Shown here piece by piece: positions 17,602 through 26,507 of a stretch of 64,000 nucleotides of DNA; position 1 is the first letter of the stretch, and each line of letters opens with the position of its first letter. The stretch spans positions 1 to 64,000 of the forward strand of contig DAMCZI010000014.1 in the NCBI GenBank assembly GCA_032095175.1, given 5' to 3'. The translations under genes were made by a program, and so were the position numbers. This DNA is from DAMCZI01 sp032095175 (GTDB taxonomy: Bacteria; Bacillota; Clostridia; Clostridiales; Caloramatoraceae). Below the pieces are notes generated by a model. That model did not search any database. It was not told the origin of the DNA and saw only the letters and a program-made list of their open reading frames with translations.

Positions 17602-20235
17602 CTAAATAACTTCACTGCTTATAAGCCCTTCAGGCTTATAGTTTTTAAATGAGCTTATTGTATTGATAATACTGTCATATTCCTCATAAAATACAACAAT
17701 GCAGTCACCCTCCTGGGCATTTTCCATAGCCATTTTAAGGGCCTCAGCTTCGTCCAATACTATTTTATAGGAAGTCTTGGATTTTCCCTGAGAAACTACA
17801 CCACTTTGGAGAAGCGCTGCTACTTCCCCTTCCCTTCTTCCTCTCTTATCTAAATCCTCCTTTATATATACATAATCAAAATTTCTCCCACTAATACTTC
17901 CCAATTCCCTTATGTTTTCATCCTTTCTGTCACCTGGCACTCCAATTACTCCAACAAGTCTTTTTGCATTCATCTTTTTCAGTCCATCTATTACAGCATT
18001 GTACCCTCCAATATTATGACCATAATCAACAACAACCTTGAAATTATTAAAATTGTATACATTAAATCGTCCAGGGTTTTGAGTATCATCAAGGAAAAAT
18101 GTTTTAAGTCCCCTTGCTATAAGTGTTATATCTTCCTTGAGTCCTATACATGCCGCTGCAGCTGCCATGGCATTTTCAATGTTGTATTCCAATATTCCTT
18201 CCATAGTCGACGGAATATCCTTTACATTTATTATAGGTCTTGATAACTCTCCATCACCAAAGCATATAAAATCATCCTTTAGGAATACCCCAACTCCTCC
18301 ATCAAGGAGATGTTTTTTCATCAGGATATTGTCTGGATTTTTTGAGAAATATATTATATTGCATTTCACCCTCTGACTTATTATATTTACACTTGGATCA
18401 TCAGCATTTAAAATTGCATAACCATAATCCTTAACAGCCTCAGCCACAAGAGATTTTACGTATACAAGCTCATCTAAGGTTTCAATTCCATCAATTCCAA
18501 GATGATCCTCTGATATATTAGTTATCACTCCAACATCAGCAAGGTCATATCCAAGCCCTCTTCTTAATATTCCTCCCCTTGCTGTTTCTAGTACTGCTGC
18601 TTCAACACTTTTATCCATAAGAACTATCTTTGCACTATCAGGACCTGTGTTGTCTCCCTTTACTATACATTTATTATTTATATATACTCCGCTTGTAGTT
18701 GTCATGCCTACACAAATACCCTTTAGAGACAGTATATGATTAATCATTCTTGTAGTTGTGGTTTTACCATTGGTTCCTGTAACAGCTACAATAGGAATTG
18801 AATATTCCAAATTGCTCGGGAAAAGATAATCTACTATTTGCGATGCTGCATTACGGGACTTCCCTTTTTCAGGATACATATGCATTCTTATACCTGGTGC
18901 AGCATTAACCTCAAGTATAACCCCTCCATCTGCTGTTATAGGGCATGCTATATCCCTTGTGCATATATCAACACCTGCAATATCAAGTCCAACAGCTTCC
19001 ACTGCTTTTATTACCATCTCAACATTGTCAGGATGTATTATATCTGTACAATCCTTTGCATAGCCTCCGGTCGAAAGGTTTGCATTGAATCTAAGCTGAA
19101 CCCTTTCACCGGCAGCGGGTATAAAATCAAGTCCCTTATTGTTTGATTTAAGATAGTTTATTGTAAGCTCATCAATTGGTATTTTAGTCATCGGTTTTTC
19201 ATGATCATAACCTCTACGCTGGTTTTTATTTTCTAACTCTATAAGTTCTTTGATGTTGTGTTCTCCATCTCCAACTACAAATGGCGGAATTCTAAGAGAC
19301 ACTGCTGCAACCTTCCTGTCCACCACTAATACTCTATAATCCTTTCCTTCTATATATTTCTCTACAAGCACCCTTGCATTTACCTTAGAAGCAATGTAAT
19401 AGGCTCTTGCTGCAGAATCATCATCCTTGATGCCAACTGTTACACCCTTTCCTTGATTTCCATCAAGAGGCTTTATTACAACAGGAAAACCTATTTGCTT
19501 GCATATTTTTAAGACATCATCTAAATTATCAGCACATTCTCCCTCTGCAACCGGTATTCCTACTCCTTTTAGTACCTCTCGTGTTAATTCTTTATCACAG
19601 GATATATCAACAGCTATACATGGAGTTCTATCCGTTAATGTAGCCTCAATTCTTCTCTGGTTTTTTCCATACCCAAATTGAAGAATACTCTGACCTCCTA
19701 TTCGAATAACAGGTATACCTCTTTTTTTGACTTCATCAAATATACCCTTTGTACTTGGACCAAGCCTTATATTTGCTATTTTTTTCTCTATTTCATCAAG
19801 TGCACCTGTCATGTCGAAATCCACTTCATTGATCAGAGAGTTTATACACTTCAATCCCTGTTCCGCACAAAGAAGCGCAGTTTCTTCCAATTCATATTGG
19901 AATATCACACTATATATCGATTTTTCAACACATCTTGCTTTACCATATCTTACATCTTTAAATCCGAGAAGATTTTGCATCTCTATCAACATATGCTCAT
20001 ATACATGCGGAAGATAGGTTCCAGTCTCCAGCCTTTCAACAAAGCCGCCTTCATATCCCAGTGAGCATTTGTGCTTTACAAAGCCTGGAAGAGCTTTCAA
20101 AAGTCTTTCATTAAAACCCTTTATATCCATGGTTGGTGTATCATACAGTTCTCCTACATCAACTGTTAACTTAATACATAGTTTATGGCTGTATATATTT
20201 CTACCTCTATACACCCTTGTTTCAAGAATTTCCAT
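17602..20235 (-). CDS. cphA: Cyanophycin synthetase
   Basis: An 877-residue enzyme that polymerises aspartate and arginine into the storage polymer cyanophycin. The three-part architecture is visible: an N-terminal domain (1-~160), an ATP-grasp domain (about 215-480, with VVIKPLDGNQGKGVTVG and VLEVNAAPGIRMH) that adds Asp, and a Mur-ligase-like domain (about 485-877, P-loop VTGTNGKTTTTRMI) that adds Arg. Length is normal for CphA1-type enzymes. The ATG follows GGAGGATAAAC and overlaps the end of cphB by 14 bases, so both are made from one transcript. The setting among sporulation genes suggests spore nitrogen storage (inference). Confidence 0.96.
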   Translation of the reverse strand: MEILETRVYRGRNIYSHKLCIKLTVDVGELYDTPTMDIKGFNERLLKALPGFVKHKCSLGYEGGFVERLETGTYLPHVYEHMLIEMQNLLGFKDVRYGKARCVEKSIYSVIFQYELEETALLCAEQGLKCINSLINEVDFDMTGALDEIEKKIANIRLGPSTKGIFDEVKKRGIPVIRIGGQSILQFGYGKNQRRIEATLTDRTPCIAVDISCDKELTREVLKGVGIPVAEGECADNLDDVLKICKQIGFPVVIKPLDGNQGKGVTVGIKDDDSAARAYYIASKVNARVLVEKYIEGKDYRVLVVDRKVAAVSLRIPPFVVGDGEHNIKELIELENKNQRRGYDHEKPMTKIPIDELTINYLKSNNKGLDFIPAAGERVQLRFNANLSTGGYAKDCTDIIHPDNVEMVIKAVEAVGLDIAGVDICTRDIACPITADGGVILEVNAAPGIRMHMYPEKGKSRNAASQIVDYLFPSNLEYSIPIVAVTGTNGKTTTTRMINHILSLKGICVGMTTTSGVYINNKCIVKGDNTGPDSAKIVLMDKSVEAAVLETARGGILRRGLGYDLADVGVITNISEDHLGIDGIETLDELVYVKSLVAEAVKDYGYAILNADDPSVNIISQRVKCNIIYFSKNPDNILMKKHLLDGGVGVFLKDDFICFGDGELSRPIINVKDIPSTMEGILEYNIENAMAAAAACIGLKEDITLIARGLKTFFLDDTQNPGRFNVYNFNNFKVVVDYGHNIGGYNAVIDGLKKMNAKRLVGVIGVPGDRKDENIRELGSISGRNFDYVYIKEDLDKRGRREGEVAALLQSGVVSQGKSKTSYKIVLDEAEALKMAMENAQEGDCIVVFYEEYDSIINTISSFKNYKPEGLISSEVI

Positions 20236-21058
20236 GTTTATCCTCCTCGTGTTTTATCATCGTCATTGCTATCCTTCCTAACATATCATAGCTGTAATCC
20301 TTAGGAAGTATGTGAAGCTTTATATCTGTTATTGCCAGGCTTTCATCGGGAGAGAGTTCTGAAACATTTGTATGGGATATTAATTTCCCATCCACAACTG
20401 TTACAGCTCCTGAGCCTATAACTCTAAATATATTGCTGCCCTCAACAACAACTGCTGTGTTTTCATCTATTCCTATTCCAAGTATTTCAGGGTTTTGAGC
20501 CACTGCATTTAAAAGTCTTCCTATTCTTCCTCTCTGAGCAAAATGCTGGTCTATTAAAACACCTCTTATCAAATCTAATCCCGGAGCCATCTTTATTGTA
20601 CATTTTCTTGGAGAATCGTCATCCTTTCCTGAAACTATCATAGTAGAACAAAGACAGGATGCCCCTGCACTTGTTCCAACAATCAGAGTTCCATCAAAGT
20701 AGGCCTTGTTTAGGCATTCAAATAAAATGGTTCCTCCTATCAGGCTTGTTATTTTAAGCTGATCTCCTCCAGTAAAGAATATACAGCTTGAGCCTCCAAG
20801 CTCACTGCCATAATCCACTCTGTTAGCATCTTCTCTAGATTTTATATCAATCACTCTTACATCATCATATCCAAGCCTCCTGAAGGTATTAACATAAATC
20901 GCTCCTACTTCCTCTGGATATTCTGTCGCTGCTGTTAGTACAATAATTGGGCCATCCTTTTTTTTTGACTTTTTGACTACTTCCTTTAATATCTCACATT
21001 CCTCTTTTTTATCTTCTGCTCCTCCAATTATTATTAGATTGCCAAACTTTTCACTCAT
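20222..21058 (-). CDS. cphB: Cyanophycinase
   Basis: A 278-residue serine exopeptidase of family S51 that releases beta-Asp-Arg dipeptides from cyanophycin. The nucleophile motif GTSAGAS (about 128-134) is intact, FFTGGDQLKI precedes it and DQHFAQRGR follows. It has no signal peptide, so it acts inside the cell. It is first of the two-gene operon and overlaps cphA by 14 bases. The ATG is preceded by AGGTGAGAAT. Confidence 0.95.
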   Translation of the reverse strand: MSEKFGNLIIIGGAEDKKEECEILKEVVKKSKKKDGPIIVLTAATEYPEEVGAIYVNTFRRLGYDDVRVIDIKSREDANRVDYGSELGGSSCIFFTGGDQLKITSLIGGTILFECLNKAYFDGTLIVGTSAGASCLCSTMIVSGKDDDSPRKCTIKMAPGLDLIRGVLIDQHFAQRGRIGRLLNAVAQNPEILGIGIDENTAVVVEGSNIFRVIGSGAVTVVDGKLISHTNVSELSPDESLAITDIKLHILPKDYSYDMLGRIAMTMIKHEEDKHGNS

Positions 21059-21424
21059 ATTCTCACCTATATATAATGCATAAAAATTTCTACTATATGC
21101 TGTAATAAGCCTTATGCTGCATTCTGGTTCATATCATAGCCCAGTCCATATAGCAGAGACATCCAACAAAGAAATAATATTAGTACAAACTATGAAGACC
21201 AAAATATACAATACAGTCACTTAATATTTTTTCCAAAGGCTTTTTATTTATACAAATTTATTATCCATATAGAAGGTTAGTTGTATAATAAAGGCAATAA
21301 AAAATGCCAGGCAAATGACAAGTGGCAAGTTGAATAACATCGCGATGCTCCAATGTTATTCAACCTGCCACTTGCCACTTGCCTGGCACTTAAGTCGAAA
21401 TTATTCGTTACACAACAACTTTCA
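21059..21424. other. 366-bp gap upstream of cphB, downstream of sipL
   Basis: It holds the REP-like palindrome at 21303-21390 and the region upstream of cphB. No coding frame is supported. The remainder is AT-rich and I could not assign a single promoter with confidence. Confidence 0.4.
21303..21390. repeat. REP-like palindrome with TGCCAGGCA ends
   Basis: Nearly perfect 38-bp arms: ATGCCAGGCAAATGACAAGT at the left and the complement of AGTGCCAGGCAAGTGGCAAG at the right, both running into GTTGAATAACAT, around a 12-nt loop. Its GGCAAGTGGCAAGTTG core is shared with the palindrome at 15764. It lies 34 bp past the sipL stop. Confidence 0.85.
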
Positions 21425-22987
21425 TTATTTGGAAACCATTCTTTTTGGTATCAATATTTTCATTCCTGGTTTTATATTATTTTCTTCTTCCATATCATTT
21501 ATTTCAACGATATTCTCAGCTGTAGTATTATATCTTTTTGCTATCTTCCAGAGAGTATCATTGTTCTGAACAGTATATATAACGATACTTGGCATATTCT
21601 TTATATTTTCAGATATATCTGTCTCCTCGACAGCTTTAACCACATCTATTGAATTTTTTCCGTAAACCTTTGCTGTACAGCCAAGTATTAATTTTAAATC
21701 TACTTCTGTAGAAGATGCTTTGTCATAGGATATGTGCTCAATATCCGCCATTGTCCTCACAAGCATATCAAATTTAACACCAGGTATATCTATTGTAGAT
21801 TTAAATGGTATCTCATCTGAATGACCTACCATTTTTGCTTCCTCCCCAGAAGCCAGGTACACAATACTGCAGGATATCAAACCTTCCATTACAACCTTAT
21901 CGTCAACAACCTTAACATCAGTAAGTATTGGTACTGCATCCACATGCTTTATGTCCCCCATTTGTCCCTTATCCTGTGGAACAACAATTCTTTCCTTTAT
22001 TGTCTGACTATCATTACCTGAATCAAAAATACTTACAGATTTTACATTCGAATTTTCGAAATCATATCTTTCCCCTGGTGAGTAAGCATCCTCAATTATC
22101 TGTATTTCTCTTGGCATATATCCCTTCACCTTAACGCCTACTGCCATCTCCATCTCTATTATCTTTCTTTCAGAATTCTCGTCCTCTTTTATATCTTCAA
22201 AGGCATCCTCAATTTTATAATCAACATCACATTTCATTCCTGGTTTTATACCTGGAACATTCATTTCATGGGTAAAGGCTATATCCTGTTCATCATAGCA
22301 AATGTTCCCACCTGTTGCCTCATACATTACTCTTACAAGGGCACAAGCATTTACAACTACCTTTTCCTCCTGAACTATAACATCTGTTTTATGAATATGG
22401 GCATTGCTCTTTAATATGGATACTGCCTCTCCTTTTTCTTCTGGTATAGCTATTTTCCCTCGCACTATGGACTGTCCACTATTTTCCCCTATGAACTCAT
22501 CTATGTGCTGAGAATTTTTCAAAATTTGTACATCTTCTCCTTTAATATCAGAAATAAATTCCACCGTATCCTTTTCATACACCATTCCCTTTAGACTTAT
22601 AACAGCACTTACCTTTATCTTTCTTCCGCCCATTGGTTCATATTCAAGATTTTCTACCTCAGGGTTTACCAGACAGGACATATTGGGCATAGCACCAGGT
22701 ACCTGAAGGGTATGATTAAAGTTTGAAGCTGCACTTACTTTGTATATTCCTGCATTGTCTTTTGCTGCTGAATAGAGTATTTCAAATAATATTTTTCCTT
22801 CAACAAGTATGCTGTCATTCATTACTTCACTACCTGTTATTATGACTTTACCATAATTATTTAGTATTGTTTCAAATTCAGGATTTCTTTCTGGCAGAAC
22901 TATATCGCCATTTACCATTGTCTGACTTGTCGATTCTCCAACCAGCTTTTCGTAATTTATCATATCTCTAACAAGTTCTACTGACAT
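21425..22987 (-). CDS. sipL: SipL-like SPOCS/LysM spore morphogenesis protein
   Basis: A 520-residue protein with repeated SPOCS (DUF3794) modules (about 20-450) and a C-terminal LysM domain (about 470-516: YTVQNNDTLWKIAKRYN... KPGMKILIP). In Clostridioides, SipL binds SpoIVA through its LysM domain and is needed for coat localisation around the forespore, and this gene has the same architecture. ATG 22987 follows TAGGAGGTATACA. It is a single gene flanked by REP-like palindromes on both sides. Confidence 0.9.
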   Translation of the reverse strand: MSVELVRDMINYEKLVGESTSQTMVNGDIVLPERNPEFETILNNYGKVIITGSEVMNDSILVEGKILFEILYSAAKDNAGIYKVSAASNFNHTLQVPGAMPNMSCLVNPEVENLEYEPMGGRKIKVSAVISLKGMVYEKDTVEFISDIKGEDVQILKNSQHIDEFIGENSGQSIVRGKIAIPEEKGEAVSILKSNAHIHKTDVIVQEEKVVVNACALVRVMYEATGGNICYDEQDIAFTHEMNVPGIKPGMKCDVDYKIEDAFEDIKEDENSERKIIEMEMAVGVKVKGYMPREIQIIEDAYSPGERYDFENSNVKSVSIFDSGNDSQTIKERIVVPQDKGQMGDIKHVDAVPILTDVKVVDDKVVMEGLISCSIVYLASGEEAKMVGHSDEIPFKSTIDIPGVKFDMLVRTMADIEHISYDKASSTEVDLKLILGCTAKVYGKNSIDVVKAVEETDISENIKNMPSIVIYTVQNNDTLWKIAKRYNTTAENIVEINDMEEENNIKPGMKILIPKRMVSK

Positions 22988-23075
22988 TGTATACCTCCTA
23001 CCCATAATTAACCTAATATAGTATATATTTGCGAATATTAAAATATGACAAAATTATGGGAGGGGTATGTAGGAA

Positions 23076-23164
23076 GGTAACAGGCACTTGAGTTTTGAGT
23101 TATTTAATTAAAGCATCTGCGATACTTCTGATTAAATAACTCAAAACTCAAGAGCCTGTCACCT
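23076..23164. repeat. REP-like palindrome, TTGAGTTTTGAGTT type
   Basis: Arms GGTAACAGGCACTTGAGTTT and, reading the other strand, GGTGACAGGCTCTTGAGTTT both continue as TGAGTTATTTAAT around a ~20-nt loop. It has the same core as the palindromes at 38073 and 48987. It lies between sipL and veg, about 90 bp upstream of the sipL start. Confidence 0.85.
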
Positions 23165-23201
23165 AACTTATAACTTAAATACCTTCCTTCTAAAATACCT
23201 A

Positions 23202-23228
23202 AAAAAAATAAACCGAAAAATTCGGTTT
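23202..23228 (-). terminator. Terminator of veg
   Basis: An AAACCGAA/TTCGGTTT stem around a short T/A loop, followed on the minus strand by ATTTTTTTTAGG. It overlaps the veg stop codon. Confidence 0.9.
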
Positions 23229-23487
23229 ATCCAATCGCAACATTGTTGCCTTTAAATACAATTTGAACATTTTGTGTCAATATATCTGAGTAGCTGTATG
23301 ATACTGTTCTTCCTATGCTGTCTACTCCTTCAATTCTAACTGTGAATATGTTGGGGTATGTTTTCTCAAGGATGCCTTCTCTTACAACGATCTTTCGCCT
23401 TCCACTGTTAGCTTTGAGGAGAATCTTTTCTCCAACGTGGCCATCGATATCCTTTTTAATGGCGTTTAATACTTCTTTTCCTCGCAT
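23227..23487 (-). CDS. veg: Veg family protein
   Basis: An 86-residue small protein of the Veg (DUF1021) family. The conserved core GEKILLKANSGRRKIVVREGILEKTYPNIF is complete and the length is exactly typical. In Bacillus, Veg is abundant and is reported to affect biofilm matrix gene expression; its biochemical role is not settled. ATG 23487 (MRGKEVL) follows GAGGGTGTTTTAC; a longer in-frame extension has no ribosome site. Veg often neighbours yabG and ispE in Firmicutes, as it does loosely here. Confidence 0.94.
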   Translation of the reverse strand: MRGKEVLNAIKKDIDGHVGEKILLKANSGRRKIVVREGILEKTYPNIFTVRIEGVDSIGRTVSYSYSDILTQNVQIVFKGNNVAIG

Positions 23488-23759
23488 GTAAAACACCCTC
23501 TTTCCACAATTACAATTATACACCAACAGAAAGAATCCGTCAACAAAAATCATAATATTGTATCAGTATTTTTTTCCCATGTCAATATTTAATTTATAAC
23601 AGCATTAGCTAAATATATTGAGAAATAGCGATTTATTAAGGCATAAATCAGCCTATAAATAGATTTTTAAAAATTTTTGCCCTTGATTTTTTTAACATTA
23701 TAACAATTTTTAAAATACATAGAAACACCCCGGATAAATAATCCGGAGCTCTCAAATAT

Positions 23760-25127
23760 TTAAAAAATCCCAGGTTCTATTTCGTAGTATTGGCAAAGAC
23801 TTTTATAAATTGCCTCTGCTATTAGTAAATAGGTTCCTTCATTATATCTTAGTTTGTCCTTATCACCTGACATATACATGCATTCAATTAATATTCCACT
23901 TCGCTTGCATTCTCTTAGAATATAATAGTCTCCAGTTCTAACCCCACGGTTTTTTATTCCTGCTATATTACTTATGTTTTCAAGTATTATCTTCCCAAGC
24001 TTCATTGCCTCATTATCTCCATCATAACAATAAACCTCAACTCCATTAACCCCTGGAAACATAAAGCTGTTTTGATGTATGCTTATAAATATTTCTGGTC
24101 GGAAGTTGTTTATAACACCGACTCTATCACTCATGGGGATGTTTATGTCATCATTTCTGGTAAGTATTACATCCGCGCCAATACCCTTCAGCATATCTCT
24201 AAGAACCTCTGTTATTTTTAAGTTAGCATTCTTCTCATATATTTCTCCCGAGATATTTCCAAGATCATCTCCCCCATGTCCAGGATCTAATGCAATTTTT
24301 TTACCGATTATCATACTGCAAAGATTAGATTCGTCTATAAAATCAAAGTCCACACCAGTATAATAATATTTTATAATGTCTTTAAAGTTTCCTCCCTGAT
24401 TTGCTATTTTTTCTGCTCCTTCAAGGCACATACCAAGCCCCATCCCCCGGCCTACACTTCTAAAAACAATGCTGTCTTCTACAAAATATATTCTATTGCT
24501 TGGAGTATTAAAAAAATTTGCAAATTCCTCACCTGACATCTTCTGTCCCATAAAATTAACGCTCAGTATTCTTCCTGTTTCATCTCTTTCAACTTCCCTA
24601 ATTACACCTGCTACCTCTTCCTTATGTGAAATCTCTCTTATATTTAATTTTCTTGCGAATTCTCCAATGGGTATAGTATTATCAATATATTCCTGACTGC
24701 AGTGTTTACATAAAACCTTTCTTAAATAATTAATTCTATACCCCAATATATCCTCTGAATTTGCAGTACCTCCCCCACAGCATCTAGTATAAAAAAGTTC
24801 AACTGTTTTTTCTCCGCTTATAGCTACCATGCCCTTTGTTTCAGCTATGGCCCTTTTAATACTATTCTTTATTTCATCTCCTATATTTTCTGCACAGCTT
24901 TCATCAAGCTCGATACTTCTTTTCGAAATTACTGCATATTTAGAATTTTTTACTTCCTTCATAATCCTGCTTCTTTCTAGAACTGCCAAGGATTTTATTA
25001 CTTCAGGGCTATAATCCATATCCCATATATCAAGGGCCGCCAATCTATAATAAACCACATCGTCAAGTCCCATTTTACAGGATTCTTTCCTTCTCTGTGA
25101 GTAGATGTTTAAAAATATTTGCTCCAT
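23760..25127 (-). CDS. SpoIID-type / N-acetylmuramoyl-L-alanine amidase fusion
   Basis: A 455-residue protein with two cell-wall domains. Residues about 5-235 resemble SpoIID/LytB lytic transglycosylase-type proteins, including RCCGGGTANSED (about 113-124). Residues about 275-450 are a zinc amidase_3 domain with the ligand and catalytic motifs ALDPGHGG, SIHQNSF and the late Glu in ILIECMYMS. No signal peptide or membrane anchor is visible, which is odd for a wall enzyme. Both activities recall the SpoIID/SpoIIP pair of engulfment, but the amidase half is closer to CwlD-type enzymes. The ATG has GGGAGGGATTTT upstream and lies 11 bp after yabG. Confidence 0.85.
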   Translation of the reverse strand: MEQIFLNIYSQRRKESCKMGLDDVVYYRLAALDIWDMDYSPEVIKSLAVLERSRIMKEVKNSKYAVISKRSIELDESCAENIGDEIKNSIKRAIAETKGMVAISGEKTVELFYTRCCGGGTANSEDILGYRINYLRKVLCKHCSQEYIDNTIPIGEFARKLNIREISHKEEVAGVIREVERDETGRILSVNFMGQKMSGEEFANFFNTPSNRIYFVEDSIVFRSVGRGMGLGMCLEGAEKIANQGGNFKDIIKYYYTGVDFDFIDESNLCSMIIGKKIALDPGHGGDDLGNISGEIYEKNANLKITEVLRDMLKGIGADVILTRNDDINIPMSDRVGVINNFRPEIFISIHQNSFMFPGVNGVEVYCYDGDNEAMKLGKIILENISNIAGIKNRGVRTGDYYILRECKRSGILIECMYMSGDKDKLRYNEGTYLLIAEAIYKSLCQYYEIEPGIF

Positions 25128-25138
25128 AAAATCCCTCC

Positions 25139-26017
25139 CTAGGCATAGGGAGACAATGGGGTTCCTTCCCTATACATCCCCCTTGTTTGAAGACCACCTA
25201 TACCCTTCGACCCGGTAATTGTGTTCTCAAGTATTTCATTGGGAGTTAAGAAGCGAGAAATGTTCCCAAAGGCTATTTTTTCACATATGAAAACAGGGTC
25301 AAGGGCATGAATTAGAACCCTGTGGGGAGAGCTGGCAAAGTTTGCCCCCACCTCCATCAAGGCTTCAAAATGGGATTGACAAGCTCCTGCAAATATCACC
25401 AGATTATCGTAAGCTGGCTGATATTCCCGAGCCCTTTTAACAGCTTCAACAAAGTATCTGGAATTTCTATAACTGTTTATACTTCTAAAATGCTGACTTC
25501 CCTTTAGCATACCATCATGTCCTGTTAAAACAAGTATATCTGGTTTATACTCCCTGAGTAAATCAACAACTACATCTGGCTGCTGCATTTCTGGAACTAT
25601 TTTTCCGTAGGCTTCGATTCCGAGCTGTTTGTATCCCCGAAGGCAGATGTTGATGTATTCTTCATCTCCATCAACATGCAGCACCCTCCCAGCTCTTCCA
25701 AATGTTACTTCTCCATTTTCACTTTTTTGAAAGACACTCCCCTTTATACTTGTCATATGACTTTTTCTTTGAAGCATTATTTTTCTCATCAAAGCCTTAG
25801 CTTTTTTATTGTATATCTCCTCATTTGAATTAACTCTATTTAAAGCAGGCCTTTCCAAATCACCTGCTGGAGCATCTGCCAATATTCTCATATCAGTGCC
25901 CTTAAGTATATACAGATTTTGACCATCCTGCCTTTTTACTATTTGAGCCACCTTAAAATATATGTCTCCTCCATAGGATTTTCTAACTACAACATCTCCC
26001 ACTCTGAAATCCTCCAT
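25139..26017 (-). CDS. yabG: Sporulation-specific peptidase YabG
   Basis: A 292-residue cysteine-type protease of family U57 that trims coat and cortex proteins late in sporulation; in clostridia it also processes pre-pro-SleC and CspBA. Family landmarks include FRVGDVVVRKSYGGDIYFKV at the N-terminus, LHVDGDEEYINICLRGYKQLG, VLTGHDG and IFAGACQSHFEALMEVGANFASSP with the conserved Cys. The ATG follows GGAGTGATTAA. It probably forms an operon with the SpoIID-amidase gene 11 bp downstream. Confidence 0.95.
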   Translation of the reverse strand: MEDFRVGDVVVRKSYGGDIYFKVAQIVKRQDGQNLYILKGTDMRILADAPAGDLERPALNRVNSNEEIYNKKAKALMRKIMLQRKSHMTSIKGSVFQKSENGEVTFGRAGRVLHVDGDEEYINICLRGYKQLGIEAYGKIVPEMQQPDVVVDLLREYKPDILVLTGHDGMLKGSQHFRSINSYRNSRYFVEAVKRAREYQPAYDNLVIFAGACQSHFEALMEVGANFASSPHRVLIHALDPVFICEKIAFGNISRFLTPNEILENTITGSKGIGGLQTRGMYREGTPLSPYA

Positions 26018-26088
26018 TTAATCACTCCTATAACCTATTGTACATTGCAAAAGCTCTATAAGCATTCACCTACATTAATCGCACTAAA

Positions 26089-26170
26089 GAGTTTACATTG
26101 GGTGTTGTGCGATTAATGAATTAAAGAATATGATTTCGCATAAATGCTTAGGGTCAAGCAATGTAGAATC
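26089..26170 (+). ncRNA. Candidate structured element, copy 1
   Basis: The arms GAGTTTACATTG (26089-26100) and CAATGTAGAATC (26159-26170) form an 11-of-12 base-pair stem. Inside lie GTGCGATTAAT, ATGATTT and GGGTCAAG, shared with copy 2. GCATAAAT (26139-26146) can alternatively pair with ATTTATGC just after the stem, and ATTAATCGCAC (26074-26084) with GTGCGATTAAT (26107-26117). Whether it acts as RNA or as a DNA site is not known. The strand shown is that of the downstream GT2 gene. Confidence 0.45.
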
Positions 26171-26406
26171 ATTTATGCCAAACATATACATTATGAAGAT
26201 AAATGCAGGAGTTTTAGCGCAGTTCACATAGTATATAGTATGAAATATCGACATTTTTTGTGACCAAAACTCTATTGTACTTTTCCAATCATATTATATG
26301 CTCAAAGCTTGTAATTTCAATATTTCCATACACCACATCCATAAAAGGGCAATATTATCATTGTTGAATTCTATTTCATAATATAAACCAAGGAGTATCG
26401 TATTAA

Positions 26407-26475
26407 GACTCTATACTGGTTGCTGTACGATTAATTAATCGGGAAATGTGATTTAGGTTCAAGCAGTACAGAATC
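26407..26475 (+). ncRNA. Candidate structured element, copy 2
   Basis: The arms GACTCTATACTG (26407-26418) and CAGTACAGAATC (26464-26475) form a 10-of-12 base-pair stem aligned with that of copy 1. Where the sequences differ, pairing is mostly kept (C-G to T-A, T-A to C-G). The interior shares GTACGATTAAT, GTGATTT and GGTTCAAG with copy 1, and both copies are followed by ATTTATGC and CATATA. It ends 32 bp before the GT2 start codon. Confidence 0.45.
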
Positions 26476-26507
26476 ATTTATGCTAAGCATATAGGGGGTG
26501 AAGCAAG

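Larger units (their letters stand above)
26018..26507. other. 490-bp gap with tandem structured elements
   Basis: This divergent region between yabG and the GT2 gene contains no supported reading frame. Its notable content is two direct copies of a fold-able element (26089-26170 and 26407-26475), described separately, plus an 11-bp inverted repeat at 26074-26117. It must also hold the promoters of both flanking genes, which I cannot place with confidence. Confidence 0.5.

Noticed and set aside
26018..26507. T-box, S-box or other familiar leader before the GT2 gene.
   Set aside because: None of the conserved boxes (for example a T-box GGTGGNACCGCG) is present in the gap.
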